Below, one piece after another: positions 1 to 6,109 of a stretch of DNA of 6,500 nucleotides (its first letter is position 1; each line of letters begins with the position of its first letter). The position numbers and the translations under genes are program-made. The notes under the pieces were generated by a model. That model saw only the letters and a program-made list of their open reading frames with translations, did no database searches and had not been told where the DNA came from. The DNA is from Streptomyces sp. (GTDB lineage: Bacteria > Actinomycetota > Actinomycetes > Streptomycetales > Streptomycetaceae): assembly GCA_003519485.1 (NCBI GenBank), contig DOWQ01000100.1:2937-9436 (forward strand). Reading direction: 5' to 3'.

Positions 1-1194
1 GAGTTCCTGAAGACCTTCCACCCCACCGACGTGCTGGTCACAGGCTTCGACATCATCTTCTTCTGGGTCGCCCGGATGATGATGCTCGGCCTGTACGCCA
101 TGGACGGTGTCGCGCCGTTCCACACCATCGCGCTCACCGGCCTGGTCCGGGACGCGCACGGCAAGAAGATGTCGAAGTCCTTCGGCAACGTCGTCGACCC
201 GCTGGACTGGATGGACGCGTACGGCTCCGACGCCGTCCGCTTCACTCTTGCCCGGGGCGCCAACCCCGGCACCGACGTGCCGATCGGTGAGGACTGGGTC
301 CAGGCGTCCCGGAACTTCGCCAACAAGATCTGGAACGCCACCCGCTTCGCGATGATGAACGGCGCCACGGTCGAGGGCGGCCTGCCGGCCGAGCTCTCGG
401 CGGCGGACCGGTGGATCCTGTCCCGGCTGAACACGGTCGTCGCGGAGGTGGACGCGCACTACGACGACTACCAGTTCGCGAAGCTGTCCGACACCCTCTT
501 CCACTTCGCGTGGGACGAGGTCTTCGACTGGTACGTCGAGCTCTCCAAGACCACCTTCATGGCGGGCGGCCCGGCGGCGGACGCCTCGCGCCGCGTCCTC
601 GGCGAGGTCCTGGAGGTCACGCTGCGGCTCCTGCACCCGGTGATCCCGTTCGTCACCGAGACGCTGTGGACGACGCTCACCGGCCGCGAGTCCGTCGTCA
701 TCGCCGACTGGCCGTCCGACACCGGCTTCCGCGACACGGCGGCGGAGCGGGAGATCGGGACCGTCCAGCAGGTCGTCACCGAGGTCCGCCGGTTCCGCGC
801 CGACCAGGGGCTCCAGCCCGGACAGAAGGTCCCGGCGCGGCTCGATCTCGGCGGTACGGCGCTGGCCGCGCATGAAGCCGCCGTCCGGCAGCTGCTCCGC
901 CTCCAGCCGGCGGGCGAGGACTTCACGGCCACCGCGACCCTGCCGGTCGCCGGTGCCACGGTCGCGCTGGACCTGTCCGGCACGATCGACGTCGAGGCCG
1001 AGCGCAAGCGGCTCACCAAGGACCTCGGCGCGGCCGAGAAGGAGAAGGCCCAGGCCACGGCCAAGCTGGGCAACGAGGCGTTCCTCGCCAAGGCGCCGGA
1101 CCACGTCGTGGCGAAGATCCGCACCAGGCTGGAGGCCGCGGAGGCGGACATCGAGCGCATCACCACCCAGCTCGGCGGGCTTCCGCAGGGCTGA
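1..1194 (+). CDS. valS: Valyl-tRNA synthetase, C-terminal part (5' end outside window)
   Basis: Class I aminoacyl-tRNA synthetase that charges tRNA-Val with valine in the cytoplasm. The reading frame is open from base 1 and ends in TGA at 1192-1194, giving 397 visible residues. The family is usually about 870-950 residues, so more than half (editing domain and the HIGH half of the active site) lies to the left. Visible residues begin EFLKTFHPTDVLVTGFDI, typical of the ValRS catalytic core. The KMSKS ATP-binding loop is intact at visible residues 56-60 (bases 166-180). The helical anticodon-binding domain starts near DRWILSRLN (residue 136). From about residue 330 to the end is a charged heptad-like segment (DVEAERKRLTKDL onward), the C-terminal coiled-coil tRNA arm characteristic of ValRS, which separates it from IleRS and LeuRS. 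No internal stop or frameshift is seen. The gene stands apart from folC, with hairpins and a new promoter between them. Confidence 0.97.
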   Translation, partial: EFLKTFHPTDVLVTGFDIIFFWVARMMMLGLYAMDGVAPFHTIALTGLVRDAHGKKMSKSFGNVVDPLDWMDAYGSDAVRFTLARGANPGTDVPIGEDWVQASRNFANKIWNATRFAMMNGATVEGGLPAELSAADRWILSRLNTVVAEVDAHYDDYQFAKLSDTLFHFAWDEVFDWYVELSKTTFMAGGPAADASRRVLGEVLEVTLRLLHPVIPFVTETLWTTLTGRESVVIADWPSDTGFRDTAAEREIGTVQQVVTEVRRFRADQGLQPGQKVPARLDLGGTALAAHEAAVRQLLRLQPAGEDFTATATLPVAGATVALDLSGTIDVEAERKRLTKDLGAAEKEKAQATAKLGNEAFLAKAPDHVVAKIRTRLEAAEADIERITTQLGGLPQG

Positions 1195-1205
1195 CCGGAC
1201 GCCTT

Positions 1206-1261
1206 CCGGGGTGCCGAATCCCGCACCGGCACCCCGGGGCCCGGAGTGTGCCCCGGGCCCC
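1206..1261 (+). terminator. Two adjacent GC-rich hairpins after valS
   Basis: The first inverted repeat pairs CCGGGGTGCC (1206-1215) with GGCACCCCGG (1228-1237): 10 perfect base pairs and a 12-base loop. The second pairs GGGGCCCGG (1236-1244) with CCGGGCCCC (1253-1261): 9 perfect base pairs and an 8-base loop. They share only two bases, so both can nearly fully form on one RNA. They begin 11 bases after the valS stop and end before the folC -10 box. No T-tract follows, which is common for high-GC actinomycete terminators, so a terminator role is inferred from stem strength and position. Confidence 0.6.
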
Positions 1262-1289
1262 GTCTGTCCGGAGTGTCGGTGCGGCTCCG

Positions 1290-1302
1290 TAGACTGGCCC
1301 GG
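1290..1302 (+). promoter_or_regulatory. Putative folC promoter -10 box with leaderless start
   Basis: TAGACT at 1290-1295 matches the vegetative (HrdB/sigma-70 type) -10 pattern TAnnnT. The GTG start of folC begins at 1302, six bases after the box, which is where transcription would be expected to begin. No convincing -35 hexamer is seen at the usual distance (the region 1264-1272 reads CTGTCCGGA). No purine-rich Shine-Dalgarno site precedes the GTG. The combination suggests a leaderless mRNA, which is common in actinomycetes. Confidence 0.55.
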
Positions 1303-2837
1303 TGAGCGAGCACGCCCAGCACGGCCCAGACCCCGAAGACCCCTCCGACGACTCTTCCGGCGATCCCTTCGAGGCGATCGTCGGCGCGGAGACCGACCGC
1401 GACCCCGACCTGGCGGTGATCGCGGCCGGCAGCCGTACGCTGCGGACGCAGGCCGGCGTCCCGCAGGGCGACGGCGTACCGTCCCGCCCGCGGGATCCCG
1501 AGGTCGACCGCGCGCTGCGCGAGGTGGAGACCGAGCTGGGCGGCCGCTGGCCGGAGACCAGACTCGAGCCCTCGCTCACCCGGATCGCCGCGCTGATGGA
1601 CATCCTCGGTGAGCCGCAGCGCACCTATCCGTCTATCCACATCACCGGCACCAACGGCAAGACCAGCACGGCCCGGATGGCCGAGGGGCTGCTGACGGCC
1701 TTCGACCTGCGGGTCGGCCGTTACACCAGCCCGCACGTCCAGTCGGTGACCGAGCGCATCAGCATCGACGGGACACCCGTCGACGCGGAGACGTTCATCG
1801 GTACGTACCGCGACATCGCGCCGTACGTCGAGATGGTCGACGGCATGCAGGAGCACCGGCTGTCGTTCTTCGAGGTGCTGACCGGCATGGCCTACGCGGC
1901 CTTCGCCGACGCCCCCGTCGACGTCGCGGTCGTCGAGGTCGGCATGGGCGGCAGCTGGGACGCGACGAACGTTATCGACGCCGACGTCGCCGTCGTCACC
2001 CCGATCGACCTCGACCACACCGACCGGCTCGGCAGCACGGCCGGCGAGATCGCCGGGGAGAAGTCCGGCATCGTGAAGCAGGACGCGACGGTCGTCATGG
2101 CCCAGCAGTCGGTGGACGCGGCGCAGGTGCTGCTGAAGAAGGCCGTGGAGGTGGACGCCACGGTCGCCCGCGAGGGCATGGAGTTCGGCGTGGTGCACCG
2201 GGAGGTCGCGGTCGGCGGGCAGCTGCTGACGCTGCGCGGCCTCGGCGGCGAGTACCCGGAGGTCTTCCTGCCGCTGCACGGCGCGTACCAGGCGCACAAC
2301 GCCGCGGTCGCGCTGGCCGCGGTCGAGGCCTTCTTCGGCATCGGCTCCCAGCAGGCCGGCACGCTCGACGCGGAGGTCGTCCGTACGGCCTTCGCCTCGG
2401 TCAGCTGCCCCGGCCGGATGGAGGTCGTACGCCGCAGCCCGACCGTCGTCCTGGACGCGGCGCACAACCCGGCCGGCGCGCGGGTCACCGCGGAGGCGGT
2501 GACCGAGGCGTTCGGCTTCAGCCGGCTGGTCGGCGTGGTCGGGATGAGCGCCGGCAAGGACACGCGGGGCCTGCTGGAAGCCTTCGAGCCGATCTTCGCG
2601 GAGATCGTGGTGACCCGTAACTCCAGCCACCGCGCGATGGACGCGGACGAGCTGGCGGCAGTCGCGGTCGAGGTGTTCGGGCAGGACCGGGTGCAGGTCG
2701 AGCCCGCTCTGGACGACGCACTGGAGGCGGCGATCACGCTGGCCGAGGAGAACGCCGAGTACGCCGGCGCCGGCGTACTGGTGACCGGCTCCGTGATCAC
2801 CGTCGGTGAGGCCCGGCTGCTGATGGGGAAGGGCTGA
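1302..2837 (+). CDS. folC: Folylpolyglutamate synthase / dihydrofolate synthase
   Basis: Mur-ligase-family enzyme that adds glutamate to dihydropteroate and/or to reduced folates using ATP, in the cytoplasmic folate pathway. It is 511 residues long. The ATP-binding P-loop is GTNGKTS at residues 116-122. SPHVQSVTER lies at 143-152, and the FolC signature from LDHTDRLGSTA through EKSGIVK spans about 237-259. DAAHNP at 385-390 starts the C-terminal ligase domain. The family is commonly 420-450 residues with the P-loop near residue 50. Here about 65 extra N-terminal residues, acidic and rich in Asp, Ser and Pro, precede the conserved core, which starts near DPEVDRALREVETELGGRW. I chose GTG 1302 because a -10 box sits where a leaderless start would need it. 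A later in-frame GTG at 1416 has no Shine-Dalgarno site. The sequence cannot say whether both synthase activities are present. The DUF4233 gene follows after 5 bases, so the two are probably cotranscribed. Confidence 0.96.
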   Translation: MSEHAQHGPDPEDPSDDSSGDPFEAIVGAETDRDPDLAVIAAGSRTLRTQAGVPQGDGVPSRPRDPEVDRALREVETELGGRWPETRLEPSLTRIAALMDILGEPQRTYPSIHITGTNGKTSTARMAEGLLTAFDLRVGRYTSPHVQSVTERISIDGTPVDAETFIGTYRDIAPYVEMVDGMQEHRLSFFEVLTGMAYAAFADAPVDVAVVEVGMGGSWDATNVIDADVAVVTPIDLDHTDRLGSTAGEIAGEKSGIVKQDATVVMAQQSVDAAQVLLKKAVEVDATVAREGMEFGVVHREVAVGGQLLTLRGLGGEYPEVFLPLHGAYQAHNAAVALAAVEAFFGIGSQQAGTLDAEVVRTAFASVSCPGRMEVVRRSPTVVLDAAHNPAGARVTAEAVTEAFGFSRLVGVVGMSAGKDTRGLLEAFEPIFAEIVVTRNSSHRAMDADELAAVAVEVFGQDRVQVEPALDDALEAAITLAEENAEYAGAGVLVTGSVITVGEARLLMGKG

Positions 2838-2842
2838 GAGCG

Positions 2843-3181
2843 GTGCGGAGTCTCTGCGCGTCCACACTGATCGGTGAATTCTTCGTGATCGGCTTCGCCG
2901 GTCTGGTCGCCATGCGGATGTCGGAGGTGCCGGCCGGCACCGTCTGGACGGTCAGCGGCATCGCGATGGCGCTGTGCGTCCTGCTGTGCGGGGCACTCTC
3001 GCGGCCGGGCGCGGTGCAGACGGGCTGGGTCCTGCAGGCCGGGCTGGTCGCGAGCGGCTTCGTGGTCCCGACGATGTTCTTCCTCGGTGCGTGCTTCGCC
3101 GGACTGTGGTGGGCCTCGATCCATTTCGGCCGCCGGATCGACGAGGCGAAGGCCCGGTCCGCCGCACAGCCCGCCGGGTGA
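2843..3181 (+). CDS. DUF4233 small integral membrane protein
   Basis: A 112-residue hydrophobic protein of unknown function. It matches the actinobacterial DUF4233 family in its RSLCAxTLIxE opening, its small size and its position directly after folC. Membrane segments can be read at about residues 6-24, 34-52 and 61-95, the last long enough for two helices, so three or four passes. The tail (RRIDEAKARSAAQPAG) is basic and hydrophilic and probably cytosolic. The GTG start lies 5 bases after the folC stop. The run GGGGAAGGG at 2825-2833, inside the end of folC, is a plausible Shine-Dalgarno site 9 bases upstream, which implies translation coupled to folC. Its constant place next to folC suggests a link to folate or a shared expression need, but no function can be derived from the sequence. 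Confidence 0.9.
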   Translation: MRSLCASTLIGEFFVIGFAGLVAMRMSEVPAGTVWTVSGIAMALCVLLCGALSRPGAVQTGWVLQAGLVASGFVVPTMFFLGACFAGLWWASIHFGRRIDEAKARSAAQPAG

Positions 3182-3236
3182 AGGCGCGGTCGACCGGCCA
3201 TGTAACCTCGTCCCACCCCCGCTGACCGCTTGACCT

Positions 3237-3242
3237 AAGGAG
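3237..3242 (+). promoter_or_regulatory. Strong Shine-Dalgarno site of ndk
   Basis: AAGGAG at 3237-3242 is eight bases before the GTG at 3251. It is the best ribosome-binding site in the window and fixes the ndk start. High translation fits a housekeeping nucleotide kinase. Confidence 0.85.
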
Positions 3243-3250
3243 CTCATACC

Positions 3251-3664
3251 GTGAGCCAGCGCACGCTCGTCATCTTGAAGCCGGACACGGTCAGGAGGCA
3301 CCTGATCGGGGAGGTCGTCGGCCGCATCGAGCGCAAGGCGGGCTGGACGATCAGCGCGCTGGAGCTGCGCGCCCTGGACCGCGGCGTACTCGAACAGCAC
3401 TATGCCGAGCATGTCGGCAAGCCGTTCTATGAACCGTTGGTCGACTTCATGGATTCCGGCACGTCCGTGGTCCTGGTCGTCGAGGGGGAGCGGGTCATCG
3501 AGGGCGTACGCGCGCTGGCCGGCCCGACCGATCCGATCGCCGCGGCGCCGGGCAGTATTCGGGGTGACTTCGGCACTATCGTGCGGGAAAATCTCATTCA
3601 CGCCTCGGATTCCGAGGAGTCCGCAGAGCGCGAGATCAAAATCTTTTTCCCGGGGCTCGCCTGA
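3251..3664 (+). CDS. ndk: Nucleoside diphosphate kinase
   Basis: Transfers the gamma-phosphate of ATP to nucleoside diphosphates through a phosphohistidine intermediate, keeping NTP and dNTP pools balanced in the cytoplasm. At 137 residues it is the normal length for bacterial NDK. The opening RTLVILKPDTVRR carries the conserved ATP-contacting Lys10. GSIRGDFG (residues 101-108) is the usual nucleotide-binding stretch. The active-site motif is NLIHASDS (114-121), with His117 as the phosphorylated residue. Ala after the histidine, rather than the more common Gly, is allowed in the family pattern. The segment GWTISALELRALDRGVLEQHYAEH corresponds to the core helices before the Kpn loop. GTG 3251 is supported by AAGGAG eight bases upstream. 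A 69-base gap separates it from the DUF4233 gene, and an intrinsic terminator follows 55 bases after the stop, so it may be monocistronic or the last gene of a folC-DUF4233-ndk transcript. Confidence 0.97.
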   Translation: MSQRTLVILKPDTVRRHLIGEVVGRIERKAGWTISALELRALDRGVLEQHYAEHVGKPFYEPLVDFMDSGTSVVLVVEGERVIEGVRALAGPTDPIAAAPGSIRGDFGTIVRENLIHASDSEESAEREIKIFFPGLA

Positions 3665-3718
3665 CCCGCACGGGGAACGACTATCTGACAGTACGTCAGT
3701 GGTAGACCCCCGGTGACC

Positions 3719-3748
3719 AGGGCGACCGAAGAAAATCGGTCGCCCTTT
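3719..3748 (+). terminator. Intrinsic terminator after ndk
   Basis: AGGGCGACCGA (3719-3729) pairs perfectly with TCGGTCGCCCT (3736-3746) across a 6-base loop (AGAAAA), giving an 11-bp stem. A short T-run, TTT at 3746-3748, follows. This is the most classical rho-independent terminator in the window. It separates the folC-ndk block from the mre cluster. The stem is self-complementary, but no gene arrives from the other strand. Confidence 0.85.
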
Positions 3749-3770
3749 GGCATATGCGAAGCTGTTCGGG

Positions 3771-3796
3771 GGAACCCATCACCCCGACACGACGTC
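3771..3796 (+). promoter_or_regulatory. Putative ECF (SigE-type) promoter of mreB
   Basis: GGAACC at 3771-3776 and CGTC at 3793-3796 are separated by 16 bases (AAC to CGTC is 17). This is the arrangement of ECF sigma-factor promoters and resembles that of Streptomyces SigE, the cell-envelope stress sigma factor. Published work on SigE in Streptomyces names mreB as a conserved target, which supports the reading here. Transcription would begin near 3803, leaving an mreB leader of about 150 bases. It starts just after the ndk terminator. The assignment rests on motif, spacing and position only. Confidence 0.62.
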
Positions 3797-3808
3797 ACCA
3801 TTACAAAG

Positions 3809-3829
3809 GTCGGCATGTGTTCTGCCGAC
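3809..3829. repeat. 7-bp inverted repeat with 7-base spacer upstream of mreB
   Basis: GTCGGCA (3809-3815) and TGCCGAC (3823-3829) are exact reverse complements across TGTGTTC. The repeat lies just downstream of the expected start of the ECF promoter and about 127 bases before mreB. It could be an operator for a dimeric regulator or a leader hairpin. No T-tract follows it, so a terminator is unlikely. Confidence 0.5.
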
Positions 3830-3955
3830 AATGGCGGAGGGCCGTCGCACGGCGCGGCCGCGGACGAGACTACGATGGGCGCTCCACACCCACCGTGCTC
3901 ACCCTGCCTGACCTAAACGTCATCATTTCCAGCTGGGAAGGCCAGACATATCCTC

Positions 3956-4987
3956 ATGGGGAACAACATGTCGTTCATCGGCCGTGACATGGCTGTAGAC
4001 CTCGGGACCGCCAACACCTTGGTGTATGTCAGAGGCCGCGGCATCGTCCTCAATGAGCCCTCGGTCGTCGCCATCAATACGAACACCGGCGGCATCCTCG
4101 CCGTCGGGGTCGAGGCGAAGAAGATGATCGGCCGAACTCCCGGCAACATCGTTGCCGTCCGCCCGCTCAAGGACGGCGTGATCGCCGACTTCGAGATCAC
4201 CGAGCGAATGCTCCGCTACTTCATTCTCAAGATCCACAAACGACGTTACCTCGCCCGCCCCCGCGTGGTCGTCTGCGTGCCCTCCGGTATCACCGGCGTT
4301 GAGCGCCGTGCCGTCATCGAGGCGTCCACCCAGGCCGGTGCCCGGCAGGTGCACATCATCGAGGAGCCGATGGCCGCCGCGATCGGCGCCGGGCTCCCGG
4401 TGCACGAGGCGACCGGCAACATGGTCGTGGACATCGGCGGCGGCACCACCGAGGTCGCCGTGATCTCGCTGGGCGGCATCGTCACCGCGCAGTCGATCCG
4501 GGTCGCCGGCGACGAGCTCGACAACGCGATCATCCAGCACATCAAGAAGGAGTACAGCCTCCTCCTCGGTGAGCGGTCGGCCGAGAACATCAAGCTCACC
4601 ATCGGTTCCGCGTTCGACTCCGGTCAGGACGAGCACACCGAGATCCGCGGCCGCGACCTGGTCAGCGGCTTGCCGAAGACGGTGGTGATCTCCTCCGCCG
4701 AGGTCCGCAAGGCGATGGAGGAGCCGGTCAACTCCATCGTCGACGCCGTCAAGACGACCCTGGACAAGTGCCCGCCCGAGCTGTCGGGCGACGTCATGGA
4801 CCGCGGCATCGTCCTCACCGGCGGCGGCGCGCTGCTGCGCGGGCTCGACGAGCGGCTGCGCGAGGAGACCGGCATGCCGATCCACATCGCCGAGAACCCG
4901 CTCGACTCCGTCGCGCTCGGCTCCGGCAAGTGCGTGGAGGAGTTCGAGGCTCTCCAGCAGGTGCTCGATTCCCAGCCGCGCCGCTGA
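3956..4987 (+). CDS. mreB: Rod-shape-determining protein MreB (bacterial actin)
   Basis: Actin-like ATPase that polymerises at the inner face of the membrane and, with MreC and MreD, organises peptidoglycan synthesis. In Streptomyces its role is mainly in spore-wall formation rather than vegetative tip growth. At 343 residues it has the normal length. The actin-fold motifs are intact: phosphate-1 loop DLGTANTLVY (15-24), the EEPMAAAIG segment (136-144), phosphate-2 loop DIGGGTTEV (159-167) and adenosine motif TGGGALLRG (288-296). The start needs a choice. ATG 3956 gives MGNNMSFIGRDMAVDLGT, with GGGAAGG at 3935-3941 rather far away (14 bases). ATG 3968 gives MSFIGRDMAV with GGGGA at 3958-3962 at 5 bases. 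I keep the longer form, which agrees with the usual Streptomyces annotation. The short amphipathic N-terminus (SFIG) fits membrane binding. A very strong hairpin follows 14 bases after the stop. Confidence 0.98.
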   Translation: MGNNMSFIGRDMAVDLGTANTLVYVRGRGIVLNEPSVVAINTNTGGILAVGVEAKKMIGRTPGNIVAVRPLKDGVIADFEITERMLRYFILKIHKRRYLARPRVVVCVPSGITGVERRAVIEASTQAGARQVHIIEEPMAAAIGAGLPVHEATGNMVVDIGGGTTEVAVISLGGIVTAQSIRVAGDELDNAIIQHIKKEYSLLLGERSAENIKLTIGSAFDSGQDEHTEIRGRDLVSGLPKTVVISSAEVRKAMEEPVNSIVDAVKTTLDKCPPELSGDVMDRGIVLTGGGALLRGLDERLREETGMPIHIAENPLDSVALGSGKCVEEFEALQQVLDSQPRR

Positions 4988-5001
4988 GTGACGCGGCGCG
5001 G

Positions 5002-5042
5002 CCCCGGGGCGGGGAGACCCCGCCCCGGGGTAGGGCTTTATT
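5002..5042 (+). terminator. Very strong hairpin between mreB and mreC
   Basis: CCCCGGGGCGGGG (5002-5014) and CCCCGCCCCGGGG (5018-5030) form a perfect 13-bp all-GC stem with an AGA loop. After the stem comes TAGGGC and then a T-rich CTTTATT (5036-5042), a weak, displaced T-tract. It starts 14 bases after the mreB stop. It probably ends most mreB transcripts or protects their 3' ends, lowering mreCD expression relative to mreB. Confidence 0.78.
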
Positions 5043-5059
5043 GATATACAGGCATAACC

Positions 5060-5093
5060 CAGACAGCACAGACGGCAACAGACAACTACAGAC
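5060..5093 (+). repeat. Four CAGAC direct repeats at about 10-base spacing
   Basis: CAGAC occurs at 5060, 5069, 5079 and 5089, each followed by A or G. The spacing of 9, 10 and 10 bases is close to one helical turn. It sits in a segment (5051-5115) with 27 A, 22 C, 12 G and only 4 T, about 52% GC and unlike the rest of the window. The role is unknown. Options are a protein-binding repeat, a Rho-utilisation-like unstructured RNA segment, or chance. Confidence 0.5.
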
Positions 5094-5173
5094 AGCCATA
5101 ACGAGCACAAACTCCTGATGACCGGGTCCGGCCCGCGGCCGACCGGTCCGACGAGGAAGGCACGCCGCGTCAC

Positions 5174-6106
5174 GTGAGGGACACACGAGAGAGCCGGCTG
5201 CTCCTGGTGCTGCTGGTCGCCATCGCGTTCGCACTGATCACGGTGGACATCCGCGGCGGCGAGGAGTCACCGCTCAATGGCGCCCGGCAGGCCGCCGCGT
5301 CGGTCTTCGGGCCGGTGGAGAACGGCGTCGCCACGGCCGTGGACCCGATCGGCAACGCCATCGGCGCCGTACGGGACTCCGGCGAGCGGCACAGCCGCAT
5401 CGCCGAGCTGGAACGGCAGAACGCCGCGCTCGAACTCAAGCTCGGCAGCGACGACCGCACCCGCAGCCGCGCCACCGAACTCGACAAGATGCTCAAGACC
5501 GCGGGCGCCGGCCAGTACGGCATCAAGGGCGCCCAGGTCATCGCCATAGGAGCCGCCCAGGGCTTCTCCTGGACGGTCACCATCGACGCGGGCAGCAACG
5601 ACGGCATCAGCCGCGACATGACCGTGCTCAACGGGGACGGGCTCGTCGGCCGGGTCACCACCGTCGCCGCCTCCACCGCCACGGTGCTGCTCGCCAACGA
5701 CCCCGACTTCACCGTCGGCACCCGGATGGAGGGGACCGACGAACTGGGCTTCGCCACCGGCCAGGGCGGCCGTGACCTGCGCGTCCAGCTCCTCAACGGC
5801 AAGGCCGTGGTCAAGGAGGGCGACCGGCTCGTCACCTTCGGCTCGCACGGCGACCAGCCCTTCGTGCCCGGGGTCCCGGTCGGCGAGATCACCCGCGTCG
5901 ACCCGTCCAACGGGGACCTGACCCGCACCGTCCAGGTCCGTCCGTACGTCGGCTTCACCCGGCTCGACATCGTCGGCGTCGTCGTACAGCCGCCGCGCGA
6001 GAACCCGCGCGACACGGTGCTGCCGCCGAAGCCCGCGAAGCCGAAGCCGACACCCACCGTGACGGTCACGGCCACCCCCTCCGCCCCCGCCCCCGACGGG
6101 AACTGA
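5174..6106 (+). CDS. mreC: Rod-shape-determining protein MreC
   Basis: Bitopic membrane protein whose extracytoplasmic domain contacts penicillin-binding proteins and couples them to MreB and MreD. It is 310 residues long. A short basic N-terminus (MRDTRESR) is followed by one membrane helix at about residues 8-26 (LLLVLLVAIAFALITV), so the bulk lies outside. A coiled coil runs at about 71-108 (HSRIAELERQNAALELKL onward). The two-barrel MreC core covers about 118-272, with the conserved-type stretches IDAGSNDGI (137-145), DGLVGRV (155-161) and VPGVPVGEI (231-239). The C-terminus (273-310) is a Pro/Lys/Thr-rich, low-complexity tail, probably flexible in the cell wall space. Starting at GTG 5174 leaves the whole membrane helix intact. 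The purine run GAGGAAGG at 5153-5160 is 13 bases upstream, longer than ideal. No upstream in-frame start was seen nearby, and GTG 5207 would cut the helix. mreD starts 3 bases after the stop, so the two form one operon. Confidence 0.95.
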   Translation: MRDTRESRLLLVLLVAIAFALITVDIRGGEESPLNGARQAAASVFGPVENGVATAVDPIGNAIGAVRDSGERHSRIAELERQNAALELKLGSDDRTRSRATELDKMLKTAGAGQYGIKGAQVIAIGAAQGFSWTVTIDAGSNDGISRDMTVLNGDGLVGRVTTVAASTATVLLANDPDFTVGTRMEGTDELGFATGQGGRDLRVQLLNGKAVVKEGDRLVTFGSHGDQPFVPGVPVGEITRVDPSNGDLTRTVQVRPYVGFTRLDIVGVVVQPPRENPRDTVLPPKPAKPKPTPTVTVTATPSAPAPDGN

Positions 6107-6109
6107 CCG

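Noticed and set aside
468..2867. 799-codon open frame on the minus strand across valS and folC
   Set aside because: It lies antisense to two well-recognised genes. Long shadow frames are expected at this GC content, and its product is Arg/Asp/Gly-rich with no recognisable domain.
3203..3208. TAACCT as a -10 box for ndk
   Set aside because: The best -35 at proper spacing (TGAAGG at 3179) is poor. ndk may use it or readthrough from folC, and the sequence cannot decide.
1892..3601. 569-codon open frame on the minus strand across folC, DUF4233 and ndk
   Set aside because: Antisense to three clear genes, with low-complexity composition and no domain.
3685..3708. CTGACA and TAGACC as a promoter pair after ndk
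   Set aside because: The spacer is only 12 bases, too short for a sigma-70 type promoter, and the ndk terminator follows directly.
3871..3876. TACGAT as a vegetative -10 box for mreB
   Set aside because: The hexamer is fair, but no -35 match is seen at 16-19 bases. It is kept only as a possible second start point for mreB.
3713..3916. 67-codon frame (GTG start) between ndk and mreB, with TAGACC just upstream
   Set aside because: Its 5' end is the ndk terminator hairpin, it has no Shine-Dalgarno site, and it overlaps the ECF promoter and inverted repeat. The composition does not look coding.
3231..3916. Shared 8-mer TGACCTAA upstream of both ndk (3231) and mreB (3909)
   Set aside because: An 8-base match is easily due to chance, and the two copies sit at different distances from their starts (12 versus 39 bases).
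5122..5145. Imperfect GC hairpin (CCGGGTCCGGCC with GGCCGACCGG) just before mreC
   Set aside because: The arms match only with bulges. Such partial pairing is common in GC-rich DNA, and there is no further support.
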